A program made the translations under genes and the position numbers. Source: Aphanothece hegewaldii CCALA 016 (GTDB lineage Bacteria > Cyanobacteriota > Cyanobacteriia > Cyanobacteriales > Microcystaceae). Taken from it: 57,133 nt of DNA. The notes below the pieces were generated by a model. It was not told the origin of the DNA and made no database searches. It was given only the letters and a program-made list of their open reading frames with translations. The stretch is from NCBI RefSeq assembly GCF_003007785.1, contig NZ_PXOH01000027.1, positions 1 through 57,133 of the forward strand. The letters run 5' to 3'. Below are positions 15,639 to 25,120 of the stretch, in pieces; position 1 is the first letter of the stretch; every line of letters begins with the position of its first letter.

Positions 15639-16208
15639 ATGAAATCTTACTCTCAACGTTTATTAAATTTTTTTCTACTGATCTTAATCACCCTCGTTCT
15701 AAGTTTTCAACTTTTGGGGGTTGCACCAGTGAATGCGGGAATTGATGACGATCGCTTCGATGGTAATATTTATGTGGTCTATGCGGGAAATGGTTCTCTA
15801 GTTCCGTCTAAGGTAGGCCTTGCTGATGCACTCCATAGTCAAACACCTGTTATTTTAGTGTATTACTTAGATGACAGCCGAGATTGTAAACAGTTTGCGA
15901 TCGTTGTTTCGCGGATGCAAGAATTTTACGGCAAAGCAGCTATTATTATTCCCGTCAACGTTGATGGGATTCCATTTAAAAATTCTTACGCTCCCAATGA
16001 AACGGGTTATTATTATAACAACGTAGTCCCTCAAACCGTCATTCTCGATCAAAAGGGAAAAACAGTTTATAACGGTAAAGGTATTGTTCCTTTTGAAGAA
16101 GTCGATGATGTTCTCAGAAAGGTTTTTAATCTTGTCCCTCGTACTGAATCTACTACATTAAAGCGACGTTCATTTAATGAGTTTAATACTGAATTAGTTC
16201 CACAATAA
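15639..16208 (+). CDS. Thioredoxin-like thylakoid photosystem I accumulation factor family
   Basis: 189 residues. A signal/anchor sequence (FFLLILITLVLSFQLLGVAPVNA) precedes a thioredoxin-fold domain: VILVYYLDDSRDCKQFAIVV holds one Cys where thioredoxins have CxxC, followed by VVPQTVILDQKGKTVYNGKG with the cis-Pro-type strand. I place it in the cyanobacterial family annotated as a thylakoid photosystem I accumulation factor. With a single cysteine it is unlikely to be an ordinary disulfide reductase. It is divergent from the J-domain/DUF3143 pair. Confidence 0.7.
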   Translation: MKSYSQRLLNFFLLILITLVLSFQLLGVAPVNAGIDDDRFDGNIYVVYAGNGSLVPSKVGLADALHSQTPVILVYYLDDSRDCKQFAIVVSRMQEFYGKAAIIIPVNVDGIPFKNSYAPNETGYYYNNVVPQTVILDQKGKTVYNGKGIVPFEEVDDVLRKVFNLVPRTESTTLKRRSFNEFNTELVPQ

Positions 16209-16220
16209 TAAATAGATCTA

Positions 16221-16247
16221 GTAGGGGTTTGGTTTCCAAACCCTTAC
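16221..16247. repeat. Dispersed palindrome TGTAGGGGTTTGG, copy 2
   Basis: GTAGGGGTTTGG-TTT-CCAAACCCTTAC, 13 nt after the stop of the PSI factor gene and between convergent genes. Confidence 0.75.
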
Positions 16248-16306
16248 ATTCTTCTTGTTTGAAGACATTTTATACAAATTTGTTAGTCTAATTATTCTTG
16301 TATTAT

Positions 16307-16576
16307 TTAAGTCTCAGACTGATTGCGGAACGACTGCTCAAGCCACATATCTATATCTTGTTCAGATTCTAGATAAGTAAGTTGATTAATCGTTGATTCG
16401 TAAACATACCACCAATTACGACCCCCTTGTCTAATTTCTGGGTCAAGAGATAGCATATTTCTTTCCCAACCAAAGGCCGTCCAAAACTCTTGAATTTTTC
16501 GCCAGATAGTCGGTTGACTATTTCTACTCAAAATAGGATCAACCAGTACAAGATGATTGCGGTGTAAATTATCCAT
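16307..16576 (-). CDS. Small hypothetical protein
   Basis: 89 residues, soluble, with the tryptophan-rich segment IWRKIQEFWTAFGWERN and an acidic C-terminal part. GGAG nine nt upstream supports the ATG at 16576 over a GTG at 16591. I do not recognise a family. It lies downstream of argJ on the same strand, 146 bp away. Confidence 0.55.
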   Translation of the reverse strand: MDNLHRNHLVLVDPILSRNSQPTIWRKIQEFWTAFGWERNMLSLDPEIRQGGRNWWYVYESTINQLTYLESEQDIDMWLEQSFRNQSET

Positions 16577-16673
16577 AATTAAACGCTCCACTCAATAGAT
16601 TTGAGACATTGAAGCGCGTTCCTTCGGACAATCCGTCCTACTTCCGTCCCCACAACAGGGATGAACGAATTTA

Positions 16674-16697
16674 CTTTCTGTAGTATATTATACAGAA
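16674..16697. repeat. Inverted repeat TTTCTGTA/TACAGAAA after argJ
   Basis: Eight-bp arms around an AT-rich centre lie 25-50 bp beyond the argJ stop. No U-run follows on the minus strand, so a terminator role is uncertain. Confidence 0.4.
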
Positions 16698-16722
16698 ACT
16701 TTTGGGAAATTACAATCTATGT

Positions 16723-17964
16723 TTAAGTAGTATATTCCGCATTAATTTTTACATAGTCATAGCTCAAATCACAGCCCCAGGCGACACCCGTACCCGAACC
16801 ATTCCCAATACAAACGGAAATGAGTACCGTATCTTCTTTTAAATAAGCTCCTGCGGCGGCTTGTTTTAGATAATTACTCGCACCATTGCGATCAAAAGGT
16901 AAAGGTTGACCATTTTCCATCATTAGAAAATTGCCTAATTTAATCTTTAGATCTTCTTGATGGAATGTCACGCCGGCGCGTCCTGCTGCACCTGCAATTC
17001 TACCCCAGTTAGGATCGCGTCCAAAAATGGCACTCTTGACTAAAGAGGAACCGACAATGGTTTTAGCAACCTTGCGGGCATCTTCGTCATCGGCAGCACC
17101 AGATACTTGTACTTCTACTAAACAGGTCGCGCCTTCGCCGTCTCTTGCGATCGCTTTTGCTAAATACTGACACACTTCGGTCAACATAGCTTCGAGTTTT
17201 TGCCCGTCTTTGTTCATTTCGGTAATTGCGGCGGTTCGAGATTGACCATTTGCTAAAGCAATTAAACTATCATTGGTACTGGTATCACCATCAACCGTAA
17301 TTTGATTAAAACTAGCGTTCGCGGCATTCGTAAGCATTTGTTGCCATAGTGAAGTAGAAACGGCAGCATCACAGGTAACAAAAGAAAGCATTGTCGCCAT
17401 ATTGGGATGTATCATCCCCGAACCTTTAGCTATGCCTCCAATTCTAACGGGACGACCTTCGATGGATGTTTCTAGGGCGATAGATTTTGGGACTAAATCA
17501 GTGGTTATAATCGATCTTGCTGCGGTGTCGCCTCCAGTTTCCGATAAAGCGGCGACGAGGGTGGGGATTCCTTTTTCGAGGATATCCATCTTAATTCGTT
17601 GTCCAATGACTCCTGTAGAGGCGAGTAAGATGGAATCAGGAGAGATATTGAGTTCTTGGGCTAAAACTTGTGCGCTACGGAGGGCATCGAGCCTGCCTTG
17701 TTCTCCCGTTGCGGCATTGGCTTGACCGGCATTACATAAAATGGCTCTGGCTCTGGCTTTCTTTTGAAGACTAGACCGACAATAATCAACACAAGCCGCA
17801 CGGACTTGACTCGTTGTAAAGACTCCGGCGGCGATCGCTTCCGTTTCCGAGAAAATGAGGGCTAAATCGGGTAAGCCAGAGGGTTTTAAACCTGCTGTAA
17901 TTCCTGCTGCTTTGAATCCTTTGGGTGCGGTTATACTGCCTTCTATAACTTGCCAATCTGCCAT
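16723..17964 (-). CDS. argJ: Bifunctional ornithine acetyltransferase / N-acetylglutamate synthase
   Basis: 413 residues, the normal ArgJ length. It moves the acetyl group from N-acetylornithine to glutamate in the cyclic arginine pathway. Visible motifs are GGIAKGSGMIHPNMATMLSF, in which the ATML threonine is the self-cleavage site and nucleophile giving alpha and beta chains, and GRDPNWGRIAGAAGRAG. AAAGGG lies about 10 nt upstream of the ATG, and a TATAAT box is 34 bp upstream of the start codon. Confidence 0.97.
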   Translation of the reverse strand: MADWQVIEGSITAPKGFKAAGITAGLKPSGLPDLALIFSETEAIAAGVFTTSQVRAACVDYCRSSLQKKARARAILCNAGQANAATGEQGRLDALRSAQVLAQELNISPDSILLASTGVIGQRIKMDILEKGIPTLVAALSETGGDTAARSIITTDLVPKSIALETSIEGRPVRIGGIAKGSGMIHPNMATMLSFVTCDAAVSTSLWQQMLTNAANASFNQITVDGDTSTNDSLIALANGQSRTAAITEMNKDGQKLEAMLTEVCQYLAKAIARDGEGATCLVEVQVSGAADDEDARKVAKTIVGSSLVKSAIFGRDPNWGRIAGAAGRAGVTFHQEDLKIKLGNFLMMENGQPLPFDRNGASNYLKQAAAGAYLKEDTVLISVCIGNGSGTGVAWGCDLSYDYVKINAEYTT

Positions 17965-17997
17965 CTTAAAAGCCCTTTAAGCGTTATCTCAATGCTG

Positions 17998-18003
17998 ATT
18001 ATA
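17998..18003 (-). promoter_or_regulatory. Probable -10 box of argJ
   Basis: TATAAT on the minus strand within the palindrome CTGATATAATCAG would give a leader of about 25-30 nt. No good -35 hexamer is seen 17 bp upstream, which is common in cyanobacteria and consistent with activator-dependent promoters. Confidence 0.4.
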
Positions 18004-18090
18004 TCAGTCTAAGGAAATTGAGTGATTTTTTTGTTGGTGAAATCTTATTTGAGCTTATACCAGTCACATTTATCTTAAATAGAGAGAGTC

Positions 18091-18149
18091 ATCAGGGTAC
18101 ATTTACTGTTCTAAGTCTAACACGCTTATTTTCTGAGGGATTTATGAGT
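18091..18149 (-). repeat. Duplicated intergenic element, copy A
   Basis: This aligns over about 57 bp with 18272-18330: ATCAGGGT.CAT.TACT....TAAGT.TA.CACGCTTATTTT...AGGGATT in plus orientation, with roughly one in five positions differing. It lies upstream of the argJ promoter. The box corresponding to TATAAAAT in copy B reads CAGAAAAT here and no terminator follows, so it may be a decayed copy. Confidence 0.6.
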
Positions 18150-18234
18150 GTTCTTTTGAAGTGATGAATAAGATCAGACAAATCCTCTATTTTTTCAATG
18201 ATGATGAAACGTTGACAAAAAAAGAAGACACAAA

Positions 18235-18330
18235 CAAAAAAGGAGAGCTATATTACAAACTCTCCTCGATAATCAGGGTGCATCTACTACCATAAGTGTA
18301 GCACGCTTATTTTATAAGGGATTCATTCTC
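18235..18330 (-). ncRNA. Candidate short RNA gene containing duplicated element copy B
   Basis: Read on the minus strand, TATAAAAT (18309-18316) makes a good -10 box. About 40 nt of sequence conserved with copy A follow, then a 7-bp stem AGGAGAG/CTCTCCT (18241-18266) and a run of six U. This gives a predicted transcript of roughly 65 nt. It could also encode a six-residue peptide (ATG at about 18289, MVVDAP). I do not recognise a described RNA family. Confidence 0.4.
18241..18266 (-). terminator. Rho-independent terminator of the candidate short RNA
   Basis: AGGAGAG and CTCTCCT arms with a 12-nt loop, followed on the minus strand by TTTTTTG. This is the clearest intrinsic terminator in the argJ-petH gap. 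Confidence 0.6.
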
Positions 18331-18454
18331 AATTTTTTAAATTATTTTTAAGTTTTATCATCGTCAATTATTTTATCTAAAAATAGCATAGAATTATTGC
18401 AAAAATTGCGAATCATACTTAATTTATCATTGAATAAAACGAATTTATAAAACA

Positions 18455-18486
18455 GAAAAAGGAAAGAACGCCGCTAAGGACGTTCT
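18455..18486 (-). terminator. Terminator of petH
   Basis: A minus-strand stem AGAACG.CC/GGCGTTCT with a one-base bulge is followed by TTCCTTTTTC, about 45 bp after the petH stop. Confidence 0.55.
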
Positions 18487-18528
18487 CTGAGGAAAAAAGC
18501 TAAAATCGATTAGCTTTCATCTCAAACA

Positions 18529-20221
<1,693 letters not shown>

Positions 20222-21220
20222 ATGACCACTCAGCAAGATCGCGTGGTTCTTATTGGTGTCGCCGGTGATTCCGGTTGCGGTAAATCAACTTTTTTACGTC
20301 GATTAACAGATTTATTTGGATCTGAGTTTATGACGGTTATCTGTCTAGATGACTATCATAGTCTCGATCGTTATCAAAGAAAAGAACAAAAAATTACGGC
20401 GCTCGATCCTAGAGCTAATAACTTTGATCTAATGGCGGAGCAAATCAAAGCTCTTAAAGAAGGTCAATCGATTATGAAACCGATTTATAATCATGAAACT
20501 GGGATGATTGATCCACCCGAAAAAATCGAGCCTAATAAGGTTATCGTAATTGAAGGGTTACATCCTCTCTATGATGAGCGAGTTCGTTCTTTATTAGATT
20601 TTAGTGTTTATCTCGATATTTCCGAAGAAGTAAAAATTAACTGGAAAATACAACGAGATATGGCAGAACGGGGTCATACTTATGATGATGTACTCGCTGC
20701 AATTAATTCTAGAAAACCTGATTTTACGGCTTATATTGACCCCCAAAGACAATACGCTGACGTTGTTATTCAAGTCTTACCTACCAAACTGATTGATGAT
20801 AATGAAAGCAAAATTCTGCGAGTGCGTTTAGTCCAAAAAGAAGGGGTAGAAAACTTTGAACCCGCTTATCTGTTTGATGAAGGTTCTACTATTGATTGGC
20901 GGCCTTGTGGACGTAAGTTGACTTGTGCTTATCCAGGAATTAAATTATATTACGGGCCAGATAATTTCCTTGGTAATGAAGTTTCAATGCTTGAAATTGA
21001 TGGTCAATTCGATAATCTCGAAGAAATGATCTACATCGAAAGTCATCTGAGCAAGATTGGTACTAAATACTATGGAGAAATGACGGAATTACTCCTCAAA
21101 CATAAAGATTATCCTGGTTCTAATAATGGTACTGGATTATTCCAAGTTTTAGTTGGTCTGAAAATGAGAGAAACCTACGAAAAATTGATCGCACCGATTA
21201 AAGAAACAGCTAATGTTTAG
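20222..21220 (+). CDS. prk: Phosphoribulokinase
   Basis: 332 residues. It phosphorylates ribulose 5-phosphate to ribulose 1,5-bisphosphate in the Calvin cycle. The Walker A is GVAGDSGCGKSTFLRRL. Its Cys, together with the one in MTVICLDDYHS, fits the redox-regulated pair known in plant-type Prk, which lets CP12/thioredoxin control the enzyme. VIEGLHPLYDERVR follows. AGAGGG lies shortly before the ATG. It is divergent from petH, so both light-linked genes share an upstream region. Confidence 0.97.
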   Translation: MTTQQDRVVLIGVAGDSGCGKSTFLRRLTDLFGSEFMTVICLDDYHSLDRYQRKEQKITALDPRANNFDLMAEQIKALKEGQSIMKPIYNHETGMIDPPEKIEPNKVIVIEGLHPLYDERVRSLLDFSVYLDISEEVKINWKIQRDMAERGHTYDDVLAAINSRKPDFTAYIDPQRQYADVVIQVLPTKLIDDNESKILRVRLVQKEGVENFEPAYLFDEGSTIDWRPCGRKLTCAYPGIKLYYGPDNFLGNEVSMLEIDGQFDNLEEMIYIESHLSKIGTKYYGEMTELLLKHKDYPGSNNGTGLFQVLVGLKMRETYEKLIAPIKETANV

Positions 21221-21244
21221 TTTTTAGTTATAATTCACCGATTT

Positions 21245-21326
21245 GTAAGGGTGCGGAATGCACTGCACGTCGTTTCGCGGAATTTCAAATCCGAATCGCG
21301 GTGCAGTTTAGTTGCCAAACCCTTCT
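21245..21326. repeat. Composite long palindromic repeat
   Basis: CTGCAC and GTGCAG arms enclose CG-rich inner pairs (GCGGA/TCCG) with an ATTTCAAA loop. The outer flanks, GTAAGGGT on the left and TTGCCAAACCCTT on the right, resemble the dispersed TGTAGGGGTTTGG palindrome, as though one copy had been split by another hairpin. It lies after prk. Confidence 0.45.
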
Positions 21327-21373
21327 CTTTTTTTATCGAATAGAATAAATATAACTTAGGTTCGAGGCTCTTG

Positions 21374-21844
21374 ATGTACATACCGCAAACAGAATCAAAT
21401 CTCTACGAAAAAGATTTTTATGCTTGGACACAAAAGCAAGTTTCATTACTGGAGAGCCAGCAATGGAGTCAACTAGATTTAACAAATCTTATTGAGGAAA
21501 TTGAAGCTTTGGGGAAGCAACAACGTCAAGAACTACGAAATAGACTTAGTATATTACTGGCTCATTTGTTGAAATGGGAATATCAACCACAGTATCGTAG
21601 TCGAAGTTGGTTAGCAACGATTCGTATCCAGCGTCGGGATATAGCACGATTAATTCAAGATAATCCTAGTCTTAAACCGTATTTAGATGAAGCAGTAAAA
21701 GAAGCCTACGAAAATGCTAAAGATTTAGCAATGGGAGAAACAAACCTATCTCTAAAAACATTTCCCTTAGAATGTCTCTATAATTTAGCCGAAATTCTTG
21801 ATATTCGTTACTATCCAGGCGAACCCAGTGATTTAATTGATTAA
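21374..21844 (+). CDS. DUF29 family protein
   Basis: 156 residues, all-helical. The DUF29 signature is clear: YEKDFYAWTQKQVSLL, LDLTNLIEEIEALGKQQRQELRNRLSILLAHLLKW and YRSRSWLATIRIQR. The family is abundant in cyanobacteria and of unknown function. I chose the ATG at 21374 over the TTG at 21371. Its last 12 bp overlap the end of the convergent glycosyltransferase. Confidence 0.9.
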   Translation: MYIPQTESNLYEKDFYAWTQKQVSLLESQQWSQLDLTNLIEEIEALGKQQRQELRNRLSILLAHLLKWEYQPQYRSRSWLATIRIQRRDIARLIQDNPSLKPYLDEAVKEAYENAKDLAMGETNLSLKTFPLECLYNLAEILDIRYYPGEPSDLID

Positions 21845-22825
21845 ACGAGTCACAAATACGCTATTTTGCCAAAAATCTTTGAGTAAATAGGGTGGATGAA
21901 GATCGGGTTTTCTTTGTAATACACTACGAATTTTCCAACTGATAAAACCGAATAGCCACAAAAAATCTGCTAAAGCAGCATACCACCAACCATGATTTTT
22001 AATAAAATAACGTCGTCTAGAATCAAACCAATATTGCGGTAAACGTTTCGGTGTACTATTTGGTTGATCAACTCCTGAACTTTGTCCGACAAGATGAATC
22101 ACTCGACTTTCGGGAACATACCAACAACTCCACCCCATTTTTTTAGCTTGTAGACAAAAATCGACCTCTTCATAATACATAAAATAGTCTTCATCCATCA
22201 GACCCACCGATTCAAATACTTCAGGGCGAATGATTAAACTTGCTCCCGATACCCAATCTGTTTGACACTGCGTCGTCGGAATAGCCCTTGCTACAACCCA
22301 TTTAGATAATAATTTGGTGACAATACCAAGCTGTAAACCTCGATCAAATTCGCTTGCTATACTATGAAAACGGAAGGCGGAAGGCTGAATTGTCCCATCA
22401 TTCGATTCTAAGCGACTTCCTGCAATACCGACTTTTGGATGCTCATTCATAAAAGTAACTAAACTTGTTAAAGCACCAGAAAGAACGATCGTATCTGGAT
22501 TGAGTAACAGAAAATAAGCAGGAAGTGAAGCAGAATTTAAAATGGGACGAATTGCCAAATTATTACCAAAGGCAAAACCGCCATTATGGTTTGAGGCGAG
22601 TATCGATACCCAATTGTTCCAACCTTGTATATTGATTGTCTCTTGAATTTGTTCAACTGAGCGATCGCCACTGTTATTATCAACGACGATCACTTGTGTT
22701 CTAGGTATTGCCTGAACTTCTGGGTACAATGACTTTAAGCAGTCGATCGTCAGTTGAGGAGTACGATAGTTGACGATAACAATTAATAATGAAGATGTCA
22801 GATCAAGAGACTTTTGGGGCAACAT
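21833..22825 (-). CDS. Family 2 glycosyltransferase (rhamnosyltransferase-like)
   Basis: 330 residues with a GT-A fold: IVIVNYRTPQLTIDCLKSL at the start, VIVVDNNSGDRS for nucleotide-sugar binding and LLLNPDTIV carrying the metal-binding DxD-type motif, then WVSGASLIIRPEVFESVGLMDEDYFMYYEEVDFC, the acceptor-side motif typical of the WbbL/COG1216 group. It probably adds a sugar to a cell-surface polysaccharide on the cytoplasmic face. A second family 2 enzyme starts 58 bp away, divergently. Confidence 0.9.
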   Translation of the reverse strand: MLPQKSLDLTSSLLIVIVNYRTPQLTIDCLKSLYPEVQAIPRTQVIVVDNNSGDRSVEQIQETINIQGWNNWVSILASNHNGGFAFGNNLAIRPILNSASLPAYFLLLNPDTIVLSGALTSLVTFMNEHPKVGIAGSRLESNDGTIQPSAFRFHSIASEFDRGLQLGIVTKLLSKWVVARAIPTTQCQTDWVSGASLIIRPEVFESVGLMDEDYFMYYEEVDFCLQAKKMGWSCWYVPESRVIHLVGQSSGVDQPNSTPKRLPQYWFDSRRRYFIKNHGWWYAALADFLWLFGFISWKIRSVLQRKPDLHPPYLLKDFWQNSVFVTRLIN

Positions 22826-22883
22826 AAAGAGTAAAGCAAAGAAAACAGAACAATATTAATAGTAAAAGTTTTGAGCATAAATC

Positions 22884-23882
22884 ATGGAGCAAAAAACCCC
22901 TAAAATTGGGATCGTTGTCATCGGACGAAATGAAGGTGAACGACTACGGCGCTGTCTTTTATCGGTGTTGGATCAGGCTACTAATATTATTTATGTCGAT
23001 TCTGGCTCAACAGATGGTAGTGTCGAAATGGCTAAATCTTTATCGGCTTGTGTTGTTGAACTCGATCTCTCAATTCCTTTTACGGCTGCCCGTGCTAGAA
23101 ATGCGGGTTTTGAGCATCTTCTACAGATCAATCCTAACGTTGAATATGTTCAATTTGTTGATGGAGATTGTGAAATGATCTCTGGATGGCTGGAAGCGGC
23201 ACAACAAGAACTTAATAACCGTCCCTTAGCTGCTATTGTTTGTGGAAGATTGCGAGAACGTTTTCCCGAATATTCTTTATATAATCGACTGTGTGATATG
23301 GAGTGGAATACTCCCGTTGGTGAAATGAAAACCTGTGGCGGTATTGTGATGATGCGTGTTGCGGCGTTGCAACAAGTAGGCGGGTTTAACCCTGAATTAA
23401 TTGCCGGTGAAGAACCAGAACTTTGTGTACGTTTACGTTACTCTGGATGGACGATCTGGCGCATTAAGGAGGAAATGGCTTATCATGATGCTCAGATGTT
23501 ACATTTTCGTCAGTGGTGGAAACGGAGTATTCGATCGGGTCATGCTTATGCTCAAGGGGCATGGTTACACGGGAAACCACCTGAATATCATTGGGTTAGA
23601 GAAAACTTAAGTATCGGGTTTTGGGGTTTATTTTTTCCTTTATTTGTGGTGATTTTAGCTTGTTTTACTCAGGGTTGGGGTTTAATTTTATTTGGGGTTT
23701 ATTTTTTATTGATTTATCGAATTTATCGCCGAAAGCGACAAGAAAGTGTGAATAATCAAGATGCTTTTTTCTATGCTTTATTTTGTGTTTTAAGTAAGTT
23801 TCCTCAAGTCTATGGTCAATTTCAATTTTATTTAAGCCGTTTAGGAGCGAAAAAGTCTACTTTAATTGAATATCGGGTTTAA
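22884..23882 (+). CDS. Family 2 glycosyltransferase with C-terminal membrane segments
   Basis: 332 residues. IGIVVIGRNEGERLRRCLLSVL and IIYVDSGSTDGS open the GT-A domain, with FVDGDCEM as the metal-binding motif and GEEPELCVRLR as the ED-type acceptor motif. Two hydrophobic segments (LFFPLFVVILACFT and LILFGVYFLLIYRIYRR) suggest membrane anchoring. The substrate is not readable. It is divergent from another glycosyltransferase, so both may serve the same surface glycan. Confidence 0.9.
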   Translation: MEQKTPKIGIVVIGRNEGERLRRCLLSVLDQATNIIYVDSGSTDGSVEMAKSLSACVVELDLSIPFTAARARNAGFEHLLQINPNVEYVQFVDGDCEMISGWLEAAQQELNNRPLAAIVCGRLRERFPEYSLYNRLCDMEWNTPVGEMKTCGGIVMMRVAALQQVGGFNPELIAGEEPELCVRLRYSGWTIWRIKEEMAYHDAQMLHFRQWWKRSIRSGHAYAQGAWLHGKPPEYHWVRENLSIGFWGLFFPLFVVILACFTQGWGLILFGVYFLLIYRIYRRKRQESVNNQDAFFYALFCVLSKFPQVYGQFQFYLSRLGAKKSTLIEYRV

Positions 23883-23966
23883 TTGTTTTAAGGAAAGGTA
23901 ACAAAACCCGATCAATGATAAAAGTGCTATATATCTAATTATATTTTGAGGTAAAAAAAGGGTTTT

Positions 23967-24221
23967 ATGAGAGTTTGGCTGGTAACTTGTTTGATTTTGT
24001 TTGCTTTAGTTCAATTTTATGAATGGGCAAAAGGATTTATTTTACCATTACCGATTTATGTCATAGCTGGAGCATTTTTAGCCATTGCTTCTAATTATGA
24101 TAAAGGAATTGTGTCTTTACTTTCTCAAAAGTCGAGTCAATCTGTATTGTCTTCCCAAACGGCGACTTTAATTGAAACGCTTCAGGCAATAGAAGCCGAA
24201 AAACCTGATATTCAAGAATAA
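23967..24221 (+). CDS. Small conserved membrane protein
   Basis: 84 residues with two hydrophobic segments (VWLVTCLILFALVQFYEW and LPIYVIAGAFLAIASNY) and an acidic soluble tail. The pattern resembles small cyanobacterial proteins of unknown function. It follows the glycosyltransferase by 84 bp and overlaps the convergent response regulator by 10 bp. Confidence 0.7.
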   Translation: MRVWLVTCLILFALVQFYEWAKGFILPLPIYVIAGAFLAIASNYDKGIVSLLSQKSSQSVLSSQTATLIETLQAIEAEKPDIQE

Positions 24222-25102
24222 GCGATGATATTCATCAGTAAATCGCCGAATATCTTAAATTGCTCGATTTCCCAGTCTTGCCATTGATGAGGATGACATT
24301 GATGAATATAGAGTAATCCCCATAAAGTATCTTGTCGCTTCATGGGTATTATAAGAACGGCGCGAGTATGTAGTTGAACGAGAGGGGCGTATACTTTTTC
24401 TGGCAGATCACTTTCTATTAAATCTGCGATCGCCACAATTTTATCTTGATTTTGCTTATATAATTCGAGTGTAATCTGCTCTCTCGATAGTGTTGCCGTT
24501 GTTAGAATGTTTTCGAGTGTTGATTCTATACGATCTGCCGTCGAATATGAATCGACAATGATGCGATCAAACTTAATTGTCTCATTAGCATATTTTAATA
24601 AATTTGTCAAGGATAAATCAGAAGGCTGAACAGAATTAGTGATTTGTCCAAAAAGTTGTAACCATTGCTGTTGTTGATGTACTCTTTGTTGTAGAGTTTC
24701 AAGTTGTTGTAGAGTTTGATTAGTGGCTAAAAGACGTTTAACCCGTTGCGCTAAGACAGCCCAGTGAATGGGTTTAGTGACATAATCGATCGCGCCAGCC
24801 TCAAAAGCTTGATCGATGGAATCCTGATCATCGAGGGCAGTAATCATTAAAACGGGGGGAAGATAGCCGTCGTCATTTTGACATAGTTTAGAGCAGCAAG
24901 TAAATCCATCCATTTCGGGCATTACCGCATCTAATAAGATCATATCAGGATGATAGCGCTGATATTCGATCAGACCTTGTTGACCATCTTTGGCTTCTAT
25001 TACCCGATATCCCTCTTCTTCCATTGCTATTTTGAGTAGTGTTCGGGTGGCTCGATCGTCATCAACAATTAAAATTAAAGGGGTAGATTGAGTGGTTTTC
25101 AT
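24212..25102 (-). CDS. Response regulator with receiver and GAF domains
   Basis: 296 residues. The N-terminal receiver has the acidic pocket VDDD, phospho-accepting Asp in MILLDAVMPEMDGF and Lys in VTKPIHW. A coiled coil rich in Gln (QTLQQLETLQQRVHQQQQW) leads into a GAF-like domain (about 160-290) with IPMKRQDTLWGLLYIHQCHPHQWQDWE, as in phytochrome-related GAFs; I see no clear chromophore Cys. There is no DNA-binding output. It starts 18 nt after the hybrid kinase on the same strand and probably takes phosphate from its HPt domain. Confidence 0.9.
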   Translation of the reverse strand: MKTTQSTPLILIVDDDRATRTLLKIAMEEEGYRVIEAKDGQQGLIEYQRYHPDMILLDAVMPEMDGFTCCSKLCQNDDGYLPPVLMITALDDQDSIDQAFEAGAIDYVTKPIHWAVLAQRVKRLLATNQTLQQLETLQQRVHQQQQWLQLFGQITNSVQPSDLSLTNLLKYANETIKFDRIIVDSYSTADRIESTLENILTTATLSREQITLELYKQNQDKIVAIADLIESDLPEKVYAPLVQLHTRAVLIIPMKRQDTLWGLLYIHQCHPHQWQDWEIEQFKIFGDLLMNIIAYS

Positions 25103-25120
25103 GAATTTGTTTTATAGCAA

